Of a stretch of DNA of 54,216 bases, positions 1 through 7,492 are shown one piece after another; the stretch's first letter is position 1; every line of letters starts with the position of its first letter. Source of the stretch: Holophagaceae bacterium. GTDB lineage: Bacteria > Acidobacteriota > Holophagae > Holophagales > Holophagaceae. The position numbers and the translations under genes were made by a program. The notes beneath the pieces are model-generated. The model saw only the letters and a list, made by a program, of their open reading frames with translations. It had not been told where the DNA came from and did not search any database. The stretch covers positions 1 to 54,216 of the forward strand of contig JAFJUR010000008.1 of NCBI GenBank assembly GCA_017859995.1, in the 5' to 3' direction.

Positions 1-62
1 GCGCATTTCTGGTAGCGTTGTGCCCAGCACTCTTTCTTCCTCCCGGCTTCCCGAGGTTCCCG

Positions 63-1364
63 ATGCCCCGTCTCCTCCTCGTGGACGACAATCCAAGCAT
101 CCACAGGATTGCCGAGTCCCTCCTGGCTCCCACGGACGTGGAGCTCGTGTGCGTGGACTCCGCGGCGGAGGCCCTGGACCGCATCGGGCGCGGCGAACGC
201 TTCGACGTGGCCCTGGTGGACACGGCCATGCCGGGCATGGACGGCTGGACCCTGCTTGGACGGCTGCGCGGCATGGACGAGACGGCCCGCATGCCCATCG
301 CCCTGATGGCGGGCGTGCTCGACCCGGTGGATCCCTCCAAGCTGGCCAAGGCGCCCATCCAGGGTTTCCTGAAGAAGCCCATCGAGCTCCGCGAGCTGGG
401 GGACCGCGTGAAGGCCCTGCTGGCCACGCCCGTGCCGCCTCCCGGCCCCTCCCCGTTCAGCACCGTGCCTGCGACGCCCGCCCGGGACCTGGTGGCCCGC
501 GCCGAAGCGGTACTGCCCGAGTTCCGGCCCGAACCCGAGCCGTCCCTGGAACCGGAGCTCCCATCTGTGCACCCGTCTGAGCCACCATCGGGGCCGCAAG
601 CTGGGCCGATGACAGACCAGGACTTCCCCGCCGTGGCGGAGCTGCCCGAACCGGAGCTGGAAGACGATCTCCTGGTGCTGACCGCCGAGGACCTCTGGCC
701 GGAGGAGCCGGCCTCCGTGGCGCTCGAGCCAGCCTTCGTGCCTGATTTCGAATCGGCGGGTGAACTCGCGCCGAGCCCCGAGCCAGGGCCGTCCGCGCCG
801 GCCTTGGGCGATGTGCACCTCGAATTGGAAGAGCTCGATCTCGACAGCCTGCAGGACCTGGCGGGCACGCCCCTGCCCGGCGCGCCCGCCATGGAATCGC
901 CATCCTTCGCTGAGCCTCCGACCATCAACCTGCCTGACACCCTGAGCATCGATGAGGAGAACCTCGTCACCCTTTCCGGGCTGGAGGAACTCGAAGGTCC
1001 CGCGGGGACGCACGCGATCCCGATGCCCGACCTCGAAGCGGAGATGGGCATGGATGCGGCGTTTGAACCGTCCGTGGCCCAGGTCGCCGCCGCCGCTGGG
1101 CTCCTGCCGGTCGCAGCCTCCGTCGAGGACCTTCCCGCGCCCCCTGCCGCAGGTGGGCAGACCGCTGCCGCCCCCGGTCAGGTGCTGTCCGTGACGGAAC
1201 CAGTCTCCTCTGACCAGGCGCGGGCCATGGCGCAGGCGCTGCTGGCTGATCCGGCGATGATGGACGCGCTGGTGAAGGCCGTGGTGGCCCGCATGGGCGA
1301 TCAGGTCCTGCGCGAGATCGCCTGGGAAGTCATGCCCGACTTGGCGGGAAGATTGCAGAGATAG
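63..1364 (+). CDS. Response-regulator receiver protein with long acidic linker
   Basis: A two-component receiver (REC) domain fills about residues 1-120. It has the acidic pair D8-D9, the phospho-acceptor D53 in ALVDTAMPGMDG, and a lysine in GFLKKP near 104. No DNA-binding or enzymatic output domain follows. Residues ~130-385 are a low-complexity Pro/Glu/Ala linker. The last ~50 residues are helical and end in the motif WEVMPDLAGRL, which I recall at the C-terminus of similar proteins in Acidobacteria and Deltaproteobacteria. The start is the ATG just before PRLLLVDDN; an upstream in-frame ATG at 18 would add 15 residues that are not REC-like. It probably acts as a phosphorylation-dependent protein-protein switch, but the partner is unknown. 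REC assignment is secure; the role is not. Confidence 0.85.
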   Translation: MPRLLLVDDNPSIHRIAESLLAPTDVELVCVDSAAEALDRIGRGERFDVALVDTAMPGMDGWTLLGRLRGMDETARMPIALMAGVLDPVDPSKLAKAPIQGFLKKPIELRELGDRVKALLATPVPPPGPSPFSTVPATPARDLVARAEAVLPEFRPEPEPSLEPELPSVHPSEPPSGPQAGPMTDQDFPAVAELPEPELEDDLLVLTAEDLWPEEPASVALEPAFVPDFESAGELAPSPEPGPSAPALGDVHLELEELDLDSLQDLAGTPLPGAPAMESPSFAEPPTINLPDTLSIDEENLVTLSGLEELEGPAGTHAIPMPDLEAEMGMDAAFEPSVAQVAAAAGLLPVAASVEDLPAPPAAGGQTAAAPGQVLSVTEPVSSDQARAMAQALLADPAMMDALVKAVVARMGDQVLREIAWEVMPDLAGRLQR

Positions 1365-1430
1365 GCGCATGAAGCGCTTCGATCCCCCGTTCCACGGCCC
1401 CTCCCGAGGGATGTCCCCCAGGCTCCTGCC

Positions 1431-2075
1431 ATGATCACCGGCTACAACACCGATGTGCGCCACGGGAACCGGGTCTTCCATGTGCAGACGGAAGACAAGG
1501 GCTACGCCAATCCCAAGATCGAAACCCTGATCTACGCCGGCGGCGAGATCCTCGACAGCTACCGGTCCTCCTACGAGGACCTGCTCGCCGCGCCCCCGGT
1601 CACCGAATCCGTGATCCAGACCCGCATGGACGAGCAGCACCGCGCCGTCATCCGGGACATCAAGAACGGGAAGTACGACCTCACCCCGCCCGACATGCTC
1701 GAGCAGCAGGCCTTCAACGACCGCCCGCTCGACCAGGCCATCCTCGAGTTCCTGCAGGCGGAGGGGGACGTGGACACCCTGGAGCTGGTGGTGGATCAAC
1801 CCCTGAAGCCTGCCTTTGGGAGCCTCTTCCGGGTGCAGGTTCAGGCGCGGCTCTGCCAGAGCCAGAACCCGGTGGCCGGCGCCGAGGTGTCCGTGAAGCT
1901 GGTCTCCAGCCTCAAGAAGGCCACGGGCCTGCTCTCGGGGCGCACGGGGGCCGACGGCCGCTTCTCGGGCGAGGTCCAGCTGCCCCCCAGCCAGCCGGGC
2001 CAGTGCGCGGTGGTGGTGAGCTGCAACGGGGACCAGGGCTTTGACGAAGTGAAGGCCACGGTGGTGGCCTCTTAG
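1431..2075 (+). CDS. Conserved hypothetical protein, Ig/carboxypeptidase-regulatory-like C-terminus
   Basis: I do not recognise a characterised family. The first ~65 residues (ITGYNTDV, FHVQTEDKG, IETLIYAGGEIL) form a block I recall from uncharacterised Acidobacteria/Deltaproteobacteria proteins. The last ~90 residues look like a beta-sandwich of the carboxypeptidase regulatory or invasin type: V-x-V-Q-A-R, GAEVSVKLVSS, TGADGRFSGEVQLP, ATVVAS. There is no signal peptide or membrane segment, so it is probably cytoplasmic. It lies 66 bases after the receiver protein on the same strand and may be co-transcribed. The next gene is separated by an AT-rich regulatory stretch. Confidence 0.7.
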   Translation: MITGYNTDVRHGNRVFHVQTEDKGYANPKIETLIYAGGEILDSYRSSYEDLLAAPPVTESVIQTRMDEQHRAVIRDIKNGKYDLTPPDMLEQQAFNDRPLDQAILEFLQAEGDVDTLELVVDQPLKPAFGSLFRVQVQARLCQSQNPVAGAEVSVKLVSSLKKATGLLSGRTGADGRFSGEVQLPPSQPGQCAVVVSCNGDQGFDEVKATVVAS

Positions 2076-2076
2076 A

Positions 2077-2104
2077 TTTTGTTCTAATTTAGAGTTGGAC
2101 AAAA
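2077..2104 (+). promoter_or_regulatory. Candidate operator upstream of the CarH-like regulator
   Basis: An inverted repeat lies in an unusually AT-rich gap. Left arm TTTTGTTC (2077-2084) and right arm GGACAAAA (2097-2104) match at 7 of 8 positions around a 12-base spacer. The half-site TTGTnC resembles TTGTAC-type sites described for CarH/LitR MerR regulators, and the site sits 44 bases before the start of such a regulator. Autoregulation is an inference. A TTGGAC hexamer at 2095-2100 could be a -35 element overlapping the site. Confidence 0.4.
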
Positions 2105-2147
2105 CTCCCGAAACCGATTACTTTCAGGTGGTCGGGGGGCGTGTTCC

Positions 2148-2996
2148 ATGGGCAAGGTCGAGCCGGATCTGTTGAGCATTGGAGATATCTGCTCGGAAAC
2201 GGGCCTGTCGGCGGACGTGATCCGGGTCTGGGAGCGGCGCTACGGCTTTCCCGTCCCCGTCCGCCTGGCCTCGGGACACCGGCGCTACCGGCGGGAGGAC
2301 CTCCATCAGTTGCGGCTCATGGCCGAAGCGGTGGCCCAGGGGCATCGGCCCTCGGTGGTGACCCGCTCCGGCGAGGCAGCCCTGAAGCGGATGCTGGTGC
2401 CTGCGGCCAATCCCCTGGTGGAGGCGCTCTTCACCGCGGTCATGGCCATGGATACCGATGGAATGCGCCGGCAGCTGCGGATGGCCCTGGCCGACCTCGG
2501 TTGGAAGCCCTTCCTCCAGCGGGCAGTCTCCCCGCTGCTGGACCGGGTCGGCATGGCCTGGGCCGACGGCAGCATCGGCATCCACCACGAGCACCTGGTG
2601 ACCGAGGTGCTCGAGGATTTCCTGCGGGAGCTGCGCCTGGAGTGCCGCACCCTCCCCAGCCGGGGTCGGGTGCTGCTGTGCACCCTGCCGGGCGAGCGGC
2701 ACCGCCTGGGCCTGCTGATGGCGGCCCTCGCCTACGCCTCCCAGGGCACCCGCACGGAGCTGCTGGGCGTGGACCTGCCCGTGGCGAGCATCGCCCAGGC
2801 GGCGCGCACCTTGAACGTGGACCGGGTGGCGGTGGGGCTCTCTGTCCAGAGCGCGGGGGAGACCACCCGCAAGCTGCTCATGGACCTCAAGGATCGGTTG
2901 CCCGAAGGGTGCCGCCTCATCGTGGGCGGGCAGGGCTCCGTGCGCACCCGCCGCATCGAAGGCGTGGAGCGGATGACCGGGCTGGAGGTGGTCTGA
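2148..2996 (+). CDS. MerR-family regulator with B12-binding photosensory domain (CarH/LitR-like)
   Basis: Residues ~8-75 are a MerR winged helix: LSIGDICSETGL, VIRVWERRYGFPVP, ASGHRRYRREDL. Residues ~85-165 are the helical cap and residues ~172-282 the Rossmann-like cobalamin-binding domain. The cap carries W138-x9-E148-H149, the signature of AdoB12-dependent light sensors of the CarH type. The cobalamin domain has E183-x-H185-x-x-G188, whose histidine is the expected lower axial cobalt ligand. Such proteins repress in the dark as tetramers and release DNA when light breaks the Co-C bond. In known systems they control carotenoid or photolyase genes; none lies nearby, so targets other than itself must be elsewhere. 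The end is convergent with the DUF1275 gene. Confidence 0.88.
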   Translation: MGKVEPDLLSIGDICSETGLSADVIRVWERRYGFPVPVRLASGHRRYRREDLHQLRLMAEAVAQGHRPSVVTRSGEAALKRMLVPAANPLVEALFTAVMAMDTDGMRRQLRMALADLGWKPFLQRAVSPLLDRVGMAWADGSIGIHHEHLVTEVLEDFLRELRLECRTLPSRGRVLLCTLPGERHRLGLLMAALAYASQGTRTELLGVDLPVASIAQAARTLNVDRVAVGLSVQSAGETTRKLLMDLKDRLPEGCRLIVGGQGSVRTRRIEGVERMTGLEVV

Positions 2997-3021
2997 GGGC
3001 CTGATTCCGGCCCCGACTCAG
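2993..3021. terminator. Possible bidirectional hairpin between convergent genes
   Basis: CTGAG-GGCC (2993-3001) pairs with GGCC (3009-3012) and CTCAG (3017-3021), leaving a small bulge. Both stop codons of the converging genes lie inside the stem. There is no T-run, so intrinsic termination is uncertain. Confidence 0.3.
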
Positions 3022-3920
3022 CCGCGGTCCTCCGGGATCCACTGGCGGCGGAGCCGGTTCAGCAGCAGGCGCAGCTCCAGCAGCAGGGGCCGGGCCGCCA
3101 GGAAGCAGAGGAAGCCCGCCAGGGGCACCGTCACCTTGAAGCCGATGTGCTTGAAGCCCAGCGCCCCGACCACCCCGCCCGCCAGGAAGGCCACGAGGAT
3201 GAGGAGCAGGAGGGTGAGCTTCTGTCGGTTCGCGACGATGCGTTCGCGCCCGTGGCGCTGGTGGACGTTCACATAGGTGAGGCGGCTCAGCTCGATGCCG
3301 ATGTCGGTCACCGTGCCGGTGAGGTGCGTGGTGCGCACCGCGGCGCCGGAGATGATCGAGGTCACGGCGTTGTGCAGGCCCATGATGAAGCACAGCAGCA
3401 TCACGGTGATGGGCAGCGAGAACTGGATCTCCTGCTGGAGGCGGTTGCCCATGAAACCGAAGATCAGCATCAGCCCGGCCTCCACCGCCAGCGTTAGGGC
3501 GTAGCGGCTGCGCATCCGGCGGCGCTGTCCGAAGCTGATGAGGGTGGAGCAGACGAAGGCGCCGGCGAGGAAGCTCAGCATCATGGCCAGGGCCGCCAGG
3601 GCGGTGTTGAGGTCCCCGGCGGCCAGTTCGTCGGCCATGGAGGAGACGACGCCGGTGACGTGGGAGGTGTAGTGGCTCACCGCCAGGAAGCCGCCCGCGT
3701 TCACCGCGCCGGCCACGAAGGCCATGGCCCAGGCCAGCTGGCGGTTGAGCGATTCGGAGCGCAGCGCCCCCTCGCGGATCAGCAGCTTCTCCTGGATGGG
3801 GAGGGTGGCCAGGGCCCGGTCCACCACCACCTGCAGCTGCGAGGCCTCCAGGCGGTTCCTCAGCAGCCGCCGGAGGTAGCGGGCCACGATCAGCTGGATG
3901 GCGCGGGGGATTCGACGCAT
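3018..3920 (-). CDS. DUF1275 (YoaK-type) membrane protein
   Basis: This is a 300-residue polytopic inner-membrane protein. After an amphipathic N-terminal ~60 residues comes the DUF1275 hallmark MAFVAGAVNAGGFLAV...YTSHVTG. Further predicted helices lie around residues 110-130, 140-160, 170-190 and 235-285. The internal block MGLHNAVTSIISGAAVRTTHLTGTVTD is also typical of the family. Function is unknown; transport is usually assumed. The N-terminal extension (residues 1-60) before the first membrane helix is longer than in most family members I recall. It stands alone, convergent with the MerR regulator and divergent from the asparaginase. Confidence 0.85.
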   Translation of the reverse strand: MRRIPRAIQLIVARYLRRLLRNRLEASQLQVVVDRALATLPIQEKLLIREGALRSESLNRQLAWAMAFVAGAVNAGGFLAVSHYTSHVTGVVSSMADELAAGDLNTALAALAMMLSFLAGAFVCSTLISFGQRRRMRSRYALTLAVEAGLMLIFGFMGNRLQQEIQFSLPITVMLLCFIMGLHNAVTSIISGAAVRTTHLTGTVTDIGIELSRLTYVNVHQRHGRERIVANRQKLTLLLLILVAFLAGGVVGALGFKHIGFKVTVPLAGFLCFLAARPLLLELRLLLNRLRRQWIPEDRG

Positions 3921-4017
3921 GAATCTTCAGGTTCAGTTAACCATCCGGAAGCCCATCCGGGAACCCGCCAGCCGCTGCGGGCTGGAGCCGGAGCGCCGCT
4001 CTGGATAGGGTGGAGGC

Positions 4018-5025
4018 ATGCGGAAGATCCTGCTTCTCCACACCGGTGGCACCCTGGGCATGGCGCCGAGCGGCGAGCCCGCGTCCCTGGCGCCGGGACG
4101 CTTCCTGGACCACCTGCTCGTGCAGGTGCCCGAACTGGGCCAGCTCGCCGCGCTGTCGGTGGAGGTGCCCTTCAACCAGGATTCCGCCTGCCTCGAGCCC
4201 GCGGACATCCTGGGCCTGGCCGGCCGGCTGCGGAGCGCGGCCCGGGATTTCGACGGCTTCGTGGTCATCCATGGCACGGACACCATGGCCTTCACCGCGT
4301 CGGTGCTGGGCTTCCTCCTGGCCGACCTGGGCCGGCCCGTGGTGCTCACCGGCAGCCAGCGACCCCTGGCCTTCGTCCGCAGCGACGCGCGGAGCAACCT
4401 GGTCAACGCGGTGGACCTGGCCACCCGGGGCATCCCCGAAATCGGCATCTGCTTCGGCAACCACTGGCTGCGCGGCGTGGCCACCGACAAGCTGAGCGCC
4501 AACCAGTTCGAGGCCTTCCAGAGCCCCAACCTGCCGCCCCTGGCGGAGATCGGCGCGGAGATCCAGTTCCATCCCGACGCGGGCCAGTTCACCCGGCAGG
4601 TGCCGATGGGGCTGGGCGCTGCGCTGGACCTGAACATCCATACCGTCACCCCGCATCCAGGCATGGCCTGGAGCCTCGCACCCGCAGGCGTCAGCGGCGT
4701 GCTCATCCAGGCCTTCGGTGCCGGCAACCTGCCCATGGGGCGCCCGGACCTCCAGGCCTTCCTGGAGGACTGCCGCGGCCGCAAGCTGCCCGTGGTGGTG
4801 GTCTCCCAGTGCCCCCACGGCGGGGTGGACCTCTCCGCCTACGAGCTGGGCCGCCAGGTGGAGGCCTTCGGAGCCATCTCCGGCGGCCTGCACACCCGCT
4901 GGACCGCCCTGGCCAAGCTGGGCCTGGTCCTGGGCGCGGGTGGCGACCTCGCCCAGGTGCGCGAGGCTTTTGGGGTGGGGTGGGCGGGAGAGCCCATGCC
5001 TGAGGGGGCCTGGTCGCAGGCCTAA
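4018..5025 (+). CDS. ansA: L-asparaginase, type I (cytoplasmic)
   Basis: This enzyme hydrolyses asparagine to aspartate and ammonia. The catalytic threonine T12 sits in LLHTGGTLGM, and the second signature VIHGTDTMAF holds T87-D88. GSQRPL and the SDARSNLVNAV region are also family-typical. There is no signal peptide, and the 335-residue length fits type I. The ATG follows GGATAGGGTGGAGG, a good ribosome binding site. The last ~14 residues (VGWAGEPMPEGAWSQA) are encoded by a sequence repeated 123 bases downstream in non-coding DNA, so the native C-terminus was probably near REAFG and has been extended by a repeat. Confidence 0.92.
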   Translation: MRKILLLHTGGTLGMAPSGEPASLAPGRFLDHLLVQVPELGQLAALSVEVPFNQDSACLEPADILGLAGRLRSAARDFDGFVVIHGTDTMAFTASVLGFLLADLGRPVVLTGSQRPLAFVRSDARSNLVNAVDLATRGIPEIGICFGNHWLRGVATDKLSANQFEAFQSPNLPPLAEIGAEIQFHPDAGQFTRQVPMGLGAALDLNIHTVTPHPGMAWSLAPAGVSGVLIQAFGAGNLPMGRPDLQAFLEDCRGRKLPVVVVSQCPHGGVDLSAYELGRQVEAFGAISGGLHTRWTALAKLGLVLGAGGDLAQVREAFGVGWAGEPMPEGAWSQA

Positions 5026-5146
5026 TGGCCGCGTGATTCCCTCCTCGCCGGGGCCCGACTCCGGACGCGCCCCCGGCGCGTCCTCCGTCACCCGGCGGTC
5101 GGGAGGGCGGGAGAGCCCATGCCCGATGGGGCGTGGTCGCAGGCCT
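4982..5146 (+). repeat. Two-copy ~42 bp repeat straddling the ansA 3' end
   Basis: Copies at 4982-5023 (inside the end of ansA) and 5105-5146 (intergenic) share GGGCGGGAGAGCCCATGCC and GGTCGCAGGCCT. Each can form GGGC/GCCC, and the first copy also forms GGCCTG-GTCG-CAGGCC. Between the copies is a 9 bp perfect hairpin, GGACGCGCC-CCC-GGCGCGTCC (5063-5083), which could terminate ansA although no T-run follows. Confidence 0.6.
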
Positions 5147-5174
5147 GACCAGGATCGCTCGGGGCCGGTAAACT
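5145..5174 (+). promoter_or_regulatory. Candidate serS promoter
   Basis: CTGACC (5145-5150), an 18-base spacer and TAAACT (5169-5174) give a sigma-70-like promoter ending 21 bases before the serS ATG. The short leader contains GGAGG (5175-5179), which can pair with CCTCC (5190-5194) immediately before the start codon. This would hide the only ribosome binding site-like sequence. Confidence 0.4.
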
Positions 5175-5195
5175 GGAGGTTTCCGGGATCCTCCA

Positions 5196-6728
5196 ATGCT
5201 TGATGCCAACCTCCTGCGCAACGACCTTGATGCCGTGGCGGCCCGGCTGCTGGACCGCGGCTACACGCTGGACCGGGCGCGGTACCAGGAACTGGATCAG
5301 CGCCGCCGCGCGGTGCTGCAGCAGGCCGAGGCCCTGAAGGCCGAGCGCAACCGCGTCAGCGACGAGGTGGGCCGCCTCAAGCGGGCCAAGGAGAATGCCG
5401 ACCATCTCATCGCGCAGCAGCGGGAAGTGGGCGACCAGATGAAGGCGCTGGAGGCGGCGGAGCGCGAGATCGAGGCGGCCTTCAAGGACTTCCTCGCGGG
5501 CATCCCGAATCCGCCCCATGCCTCCGTGCCGGCGGGCCGCGACGAGCACGCCAACATGGAGATCAAGCGCTGGGGCGAGGTCCCCGAGATCGCTGCGCCG
5601 AAAGATCATGTCGAGCTGGGCACCGCCCTCGGCATCCTGGACCTCGACCGCGCCGCCAAGCTCAGTGGCGCGCGCTTTGCGGTGCTGAAGGGCCTGGGCG
5701 CCAAGCTGGAGCGCGCCCTCATCAGCCTCATGCTCGACCGCCAGACCGGCGCGGGCTACCAGGAGGTCATCCCGCCCTACCTGGTGAATGCCGACAGCAT
5801 GTACGGTACGGGCCAGCTGCCGAAGTTCGAGCAGGACCTCTTCAAGGTTCCAGGTGAACCAACCACTGAAAATCTCCATCAAGTTGGGGATGTTCTATTC
5901 ACATACCAACAGACGACTGAAAACACTCTGGTCCTAGAAGCCATTGTTGACTTTAAGATCATTGACGCGATGCTTTGGAATTTTGGGACCAGGAAAACCA
6001 CAAGGTTGAAGGAGTTCGTTCGAGAGTGCGTCTCCATTGGTAATTCAAACACTGAGTGGGATGAAACGAAAACATACGAACTACTCTTTGATCGATTCAG
6101 AGAAATCGAGAAACAGGGGAAACGGCCGAACCCCCTGTACCTCATCCCCACCGCCGAGGTGCCCGTCACCAACCTCTACCGCGATGAGATCCTCGCCGCG
6201 GAATCGCTGCCCCTGCGCCACTGCGCCTTCACGCCCTGCTTTCGCAGCGAGGCCGGCAGCTACGGCAAGGACACCAAGGGCATCATCCGCCAGCACCAGT
6301 TCCACAAGGTCGAGCTCGTCACCTTCGCCGCCGCGGACCAGGCCGAAGCCGAGCTGGAGCGCCTCACGGCCGATGCCGAGGCCATCCTCGAACTCCTGCA
6401 GCTGCCCTACCGCCGCGTGCTGCTCTGCACGGGCGACATGGGCTTCAGCAGCCAGAAGACCTACGACCTGGAAGTCTGGCTGCCTTCGCAGAACACCTAC
6501 CGCGAGATCAGCTCCTGCAGCTGGTTCGGCGATTTCCAGGCCCGCCGCGCCAACATCCGGGCCAAGGGGAAGGAGGGCAAGCCCGCCTTCGCCCACACCC
6601 TGAACGGCAGCGGCCTGGCCGTGGGTCGCACCTGGGTGGCTGTCCTGGAGAACTACCAGCAGCCCGACGGCTCCATCCGCGTGCCCGAGGCCCTGCGGCC
6701 CTACCTGGGCCTCGAGGTCATCCGCTGA
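5196..6728 (+). CDS. serS: Seryl-tRNA synthetase carrying a ~90-residue AT-rich in-frame insert
   Basis: This class II synthetase charges tRNA-Ser. The N-terminal antiparallel coiled coil spans residues ~25-100. The catalytic core shows GTGQLPKFEQDLFKV (205-218), the TxE loop IPTAEVPVTN (317-326), motif 2 CFRSEAGSYGKDTKGIIRQHQF and motif 3 near NGSGLAVGRTWVA. The protein has 510 residues against ~425 normally. The excess is residues ~219-313, between FKV and YLIP, where other SerS proteins have roughly 4-15 residues. DNA coding for it (5850-6134) is about 45% GC by hand count, against ~67% around it, with AT-ending codons unlike its flanks. The frame is unbroken, so the gene may still be expressed. 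It is followed directly by an ABC ATPase frame. Confidence 0.93.
   Translation: MLDANLLRNDLDAVAARLLDRGYTLDRARYQELDQRRRAVLQQAEALKAERNRVSDEVGRLKRAKENADHLIAQQREVGDQMKALEAAEREIEAAFKDFLAGIPNPPHASVPAGRDEHANMEIKRWGEVPEIAAPKDHVELGTALGILDLDRAAKLSGARFAVLKGLGAKLERALISLMLDRQTGAGYQEVIPPYLVNADSMYGTGQLPKFEQDLFKVPGEPTTENLHQVGDVLFTYQQTTENTLVLEAIVDFKIIDAMLWNFGTRKTTRLKEFVRECVSIGNSNTEWDETKTYELLFDRFREIEKQGKRPNPLYLIPTAEVPVTNLYRDEILAAESLPLRHCAFTPCFRSEAGSYGKDTKGIIRQHQFHKVELVTFAAADQAEAELERLTADAEAILELLQLPYRRVLLCTGDMGFSSQKTYDLEVWLPSQNTYREISSCSWFGDFQARRANIRAKGKEGKPAFAHTLNGSGLAVGRTWVAVLENYQQPDGSIRVPEALRPYLGLEVIR
5850..6134 (+). other. AT-rich in-frame insertion within serS
   Basis: This 285-base segment (95 codons, no stop) has abrupt composition edges. 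It is about 45% GC (128/285 counted) inside a high-GC gene. The encoded stretch looks mainly helical and soluble, with segments such as VLEAIVDFKIIDAML, RLKEFVRECV and YELLFDRFREIEKQ. It has no intein motifs and is too short for one. The left end contains GGTTC-CAGGT-GAACC, and GAACC recurs at the right end (6128-6132); neither proves a mobile origin. I cannot assign it to any element. Confidence 0.8.
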
Positions 6729-6796
6729 GCCGAGGCCCGACGCTCACCGTCGAGGGCCTGGGCTTCCGGCGGGGCGACCGCTGGGATCTGAAGGAC

Positions 6797-7489
6797 GTGG
6801 ATTTCGCCCTGGAGGCAGGCACGGCCTTGGGCGTGGTGGGGCAGAGCGGCGTGGGGAAGTCCACGCTGCTGAACCTGGTGCTGGGCCTGCTGGAACCCAC
6901 TGAGGGCCGGATCCTCCTGGAGGGCGAGGCCTGGTCGCCCCTCGCGGAGCCGGCCCGGCGGCTCCGGCGCCCGAGGCTCCAGGCGGTCTTCCAGAATGCG
7001 CTGGCCAGCCTGCCGCCCCACCGCACCGGCTGGGAGATCCTCCAGGAGCCGCTCGACGTCTGGCGGCGGGGCGACTTCGCTTCGCGCCGCGACGCGGCGG
7101 CACGCATGGCGGCCCGGGTCGCCTTCCCCGAGGCCGCGCTGGATCAGCGGCCGGCGGCCTGGTCCGGCGGGCTGGGCCAGCGGCTCTGCCTGGGCCGGGC
7201 CCTCATGCTGGAACCCGCCCTGGTGGTGCTGGACGAGCCCTTCTCAGCCCTCGACGCGACCCTCGCCGGGCACCTGCTCGGCGTGCTGCAACGCGTGAAG
7301 GCCGAGGGCACGGCCCTGCTGATCGCCACCCACGACCTGGCCCTGGCCCGGATCCTCTGCGATCACCTGCTGCTGCTGGGGCAGGGGGAGGTCCTGTGGC
7401 AGGGCCGGACGGATGGAGCCCCGCCCACCCCGGAGCACCCGCATCTGCGGGCGCTCCGGGAGGCGGCGCCTCAGCTTCCGGCCGGCTGA
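6797..7489 (+). CDS. ABC transporter ATP-binding protein (peptide/nickel type), orphan
   Basis: All nucleotide-binding motifs are present: Walker A GQSGVGKST, Q-loop VFQNALASLPP, signature WSGGLGQRLCLGRAL, Walker B ALVVLDEPFSALD and H-loop ATHD. The pattern resembles DppF/NikE-type subunits. The coordinates begin at the first standard start (GTG), but the frame stays open upstream and encodes a proper ABC beginning (TLTVEGLGFRRGDRWDL). Translation may therefore start at the CTG at 6725, overlapping the serS stop. No permease or binding protein lies nearby, so the transported substrate cannot be named. Confidence 0.82.
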   Translation: MDFALEAGTALGVVGQSGVGKSTLLNLVLGLLEPTEGRILLEGEAWSPLAEPARRLRRPRLQAVFQNALASLPPHRTGWEILQEPLDVWRRGDFASRRDAAARMAARVAFPEAALDQRPAAWSGGLGQRLCLGRALMLEPALVVLDEPFSALDATLAGHLLGVLQRVKAEGTALLIATHDLALARILCDHLLLLGQGEVLWQGRTDGAPPTPEHPHLRALREAAPQLPAG

Positions 7490-7492
7490 GAC

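Noticed and set aside
2148-3920. Light-regulated carotenoid cluster next to the CarH-like gene
   Set aside because: The adjacent gene is a DUF1275 membrane protein; no crt, photolyase or ECF sigma gene lies in the window.
5850-6134. Intein in serS
   Set aside because: At about 95 residues it is below mini-intein size, with no N-terminal Cys/Ser block and no C-terminal HN before a nucleophile.
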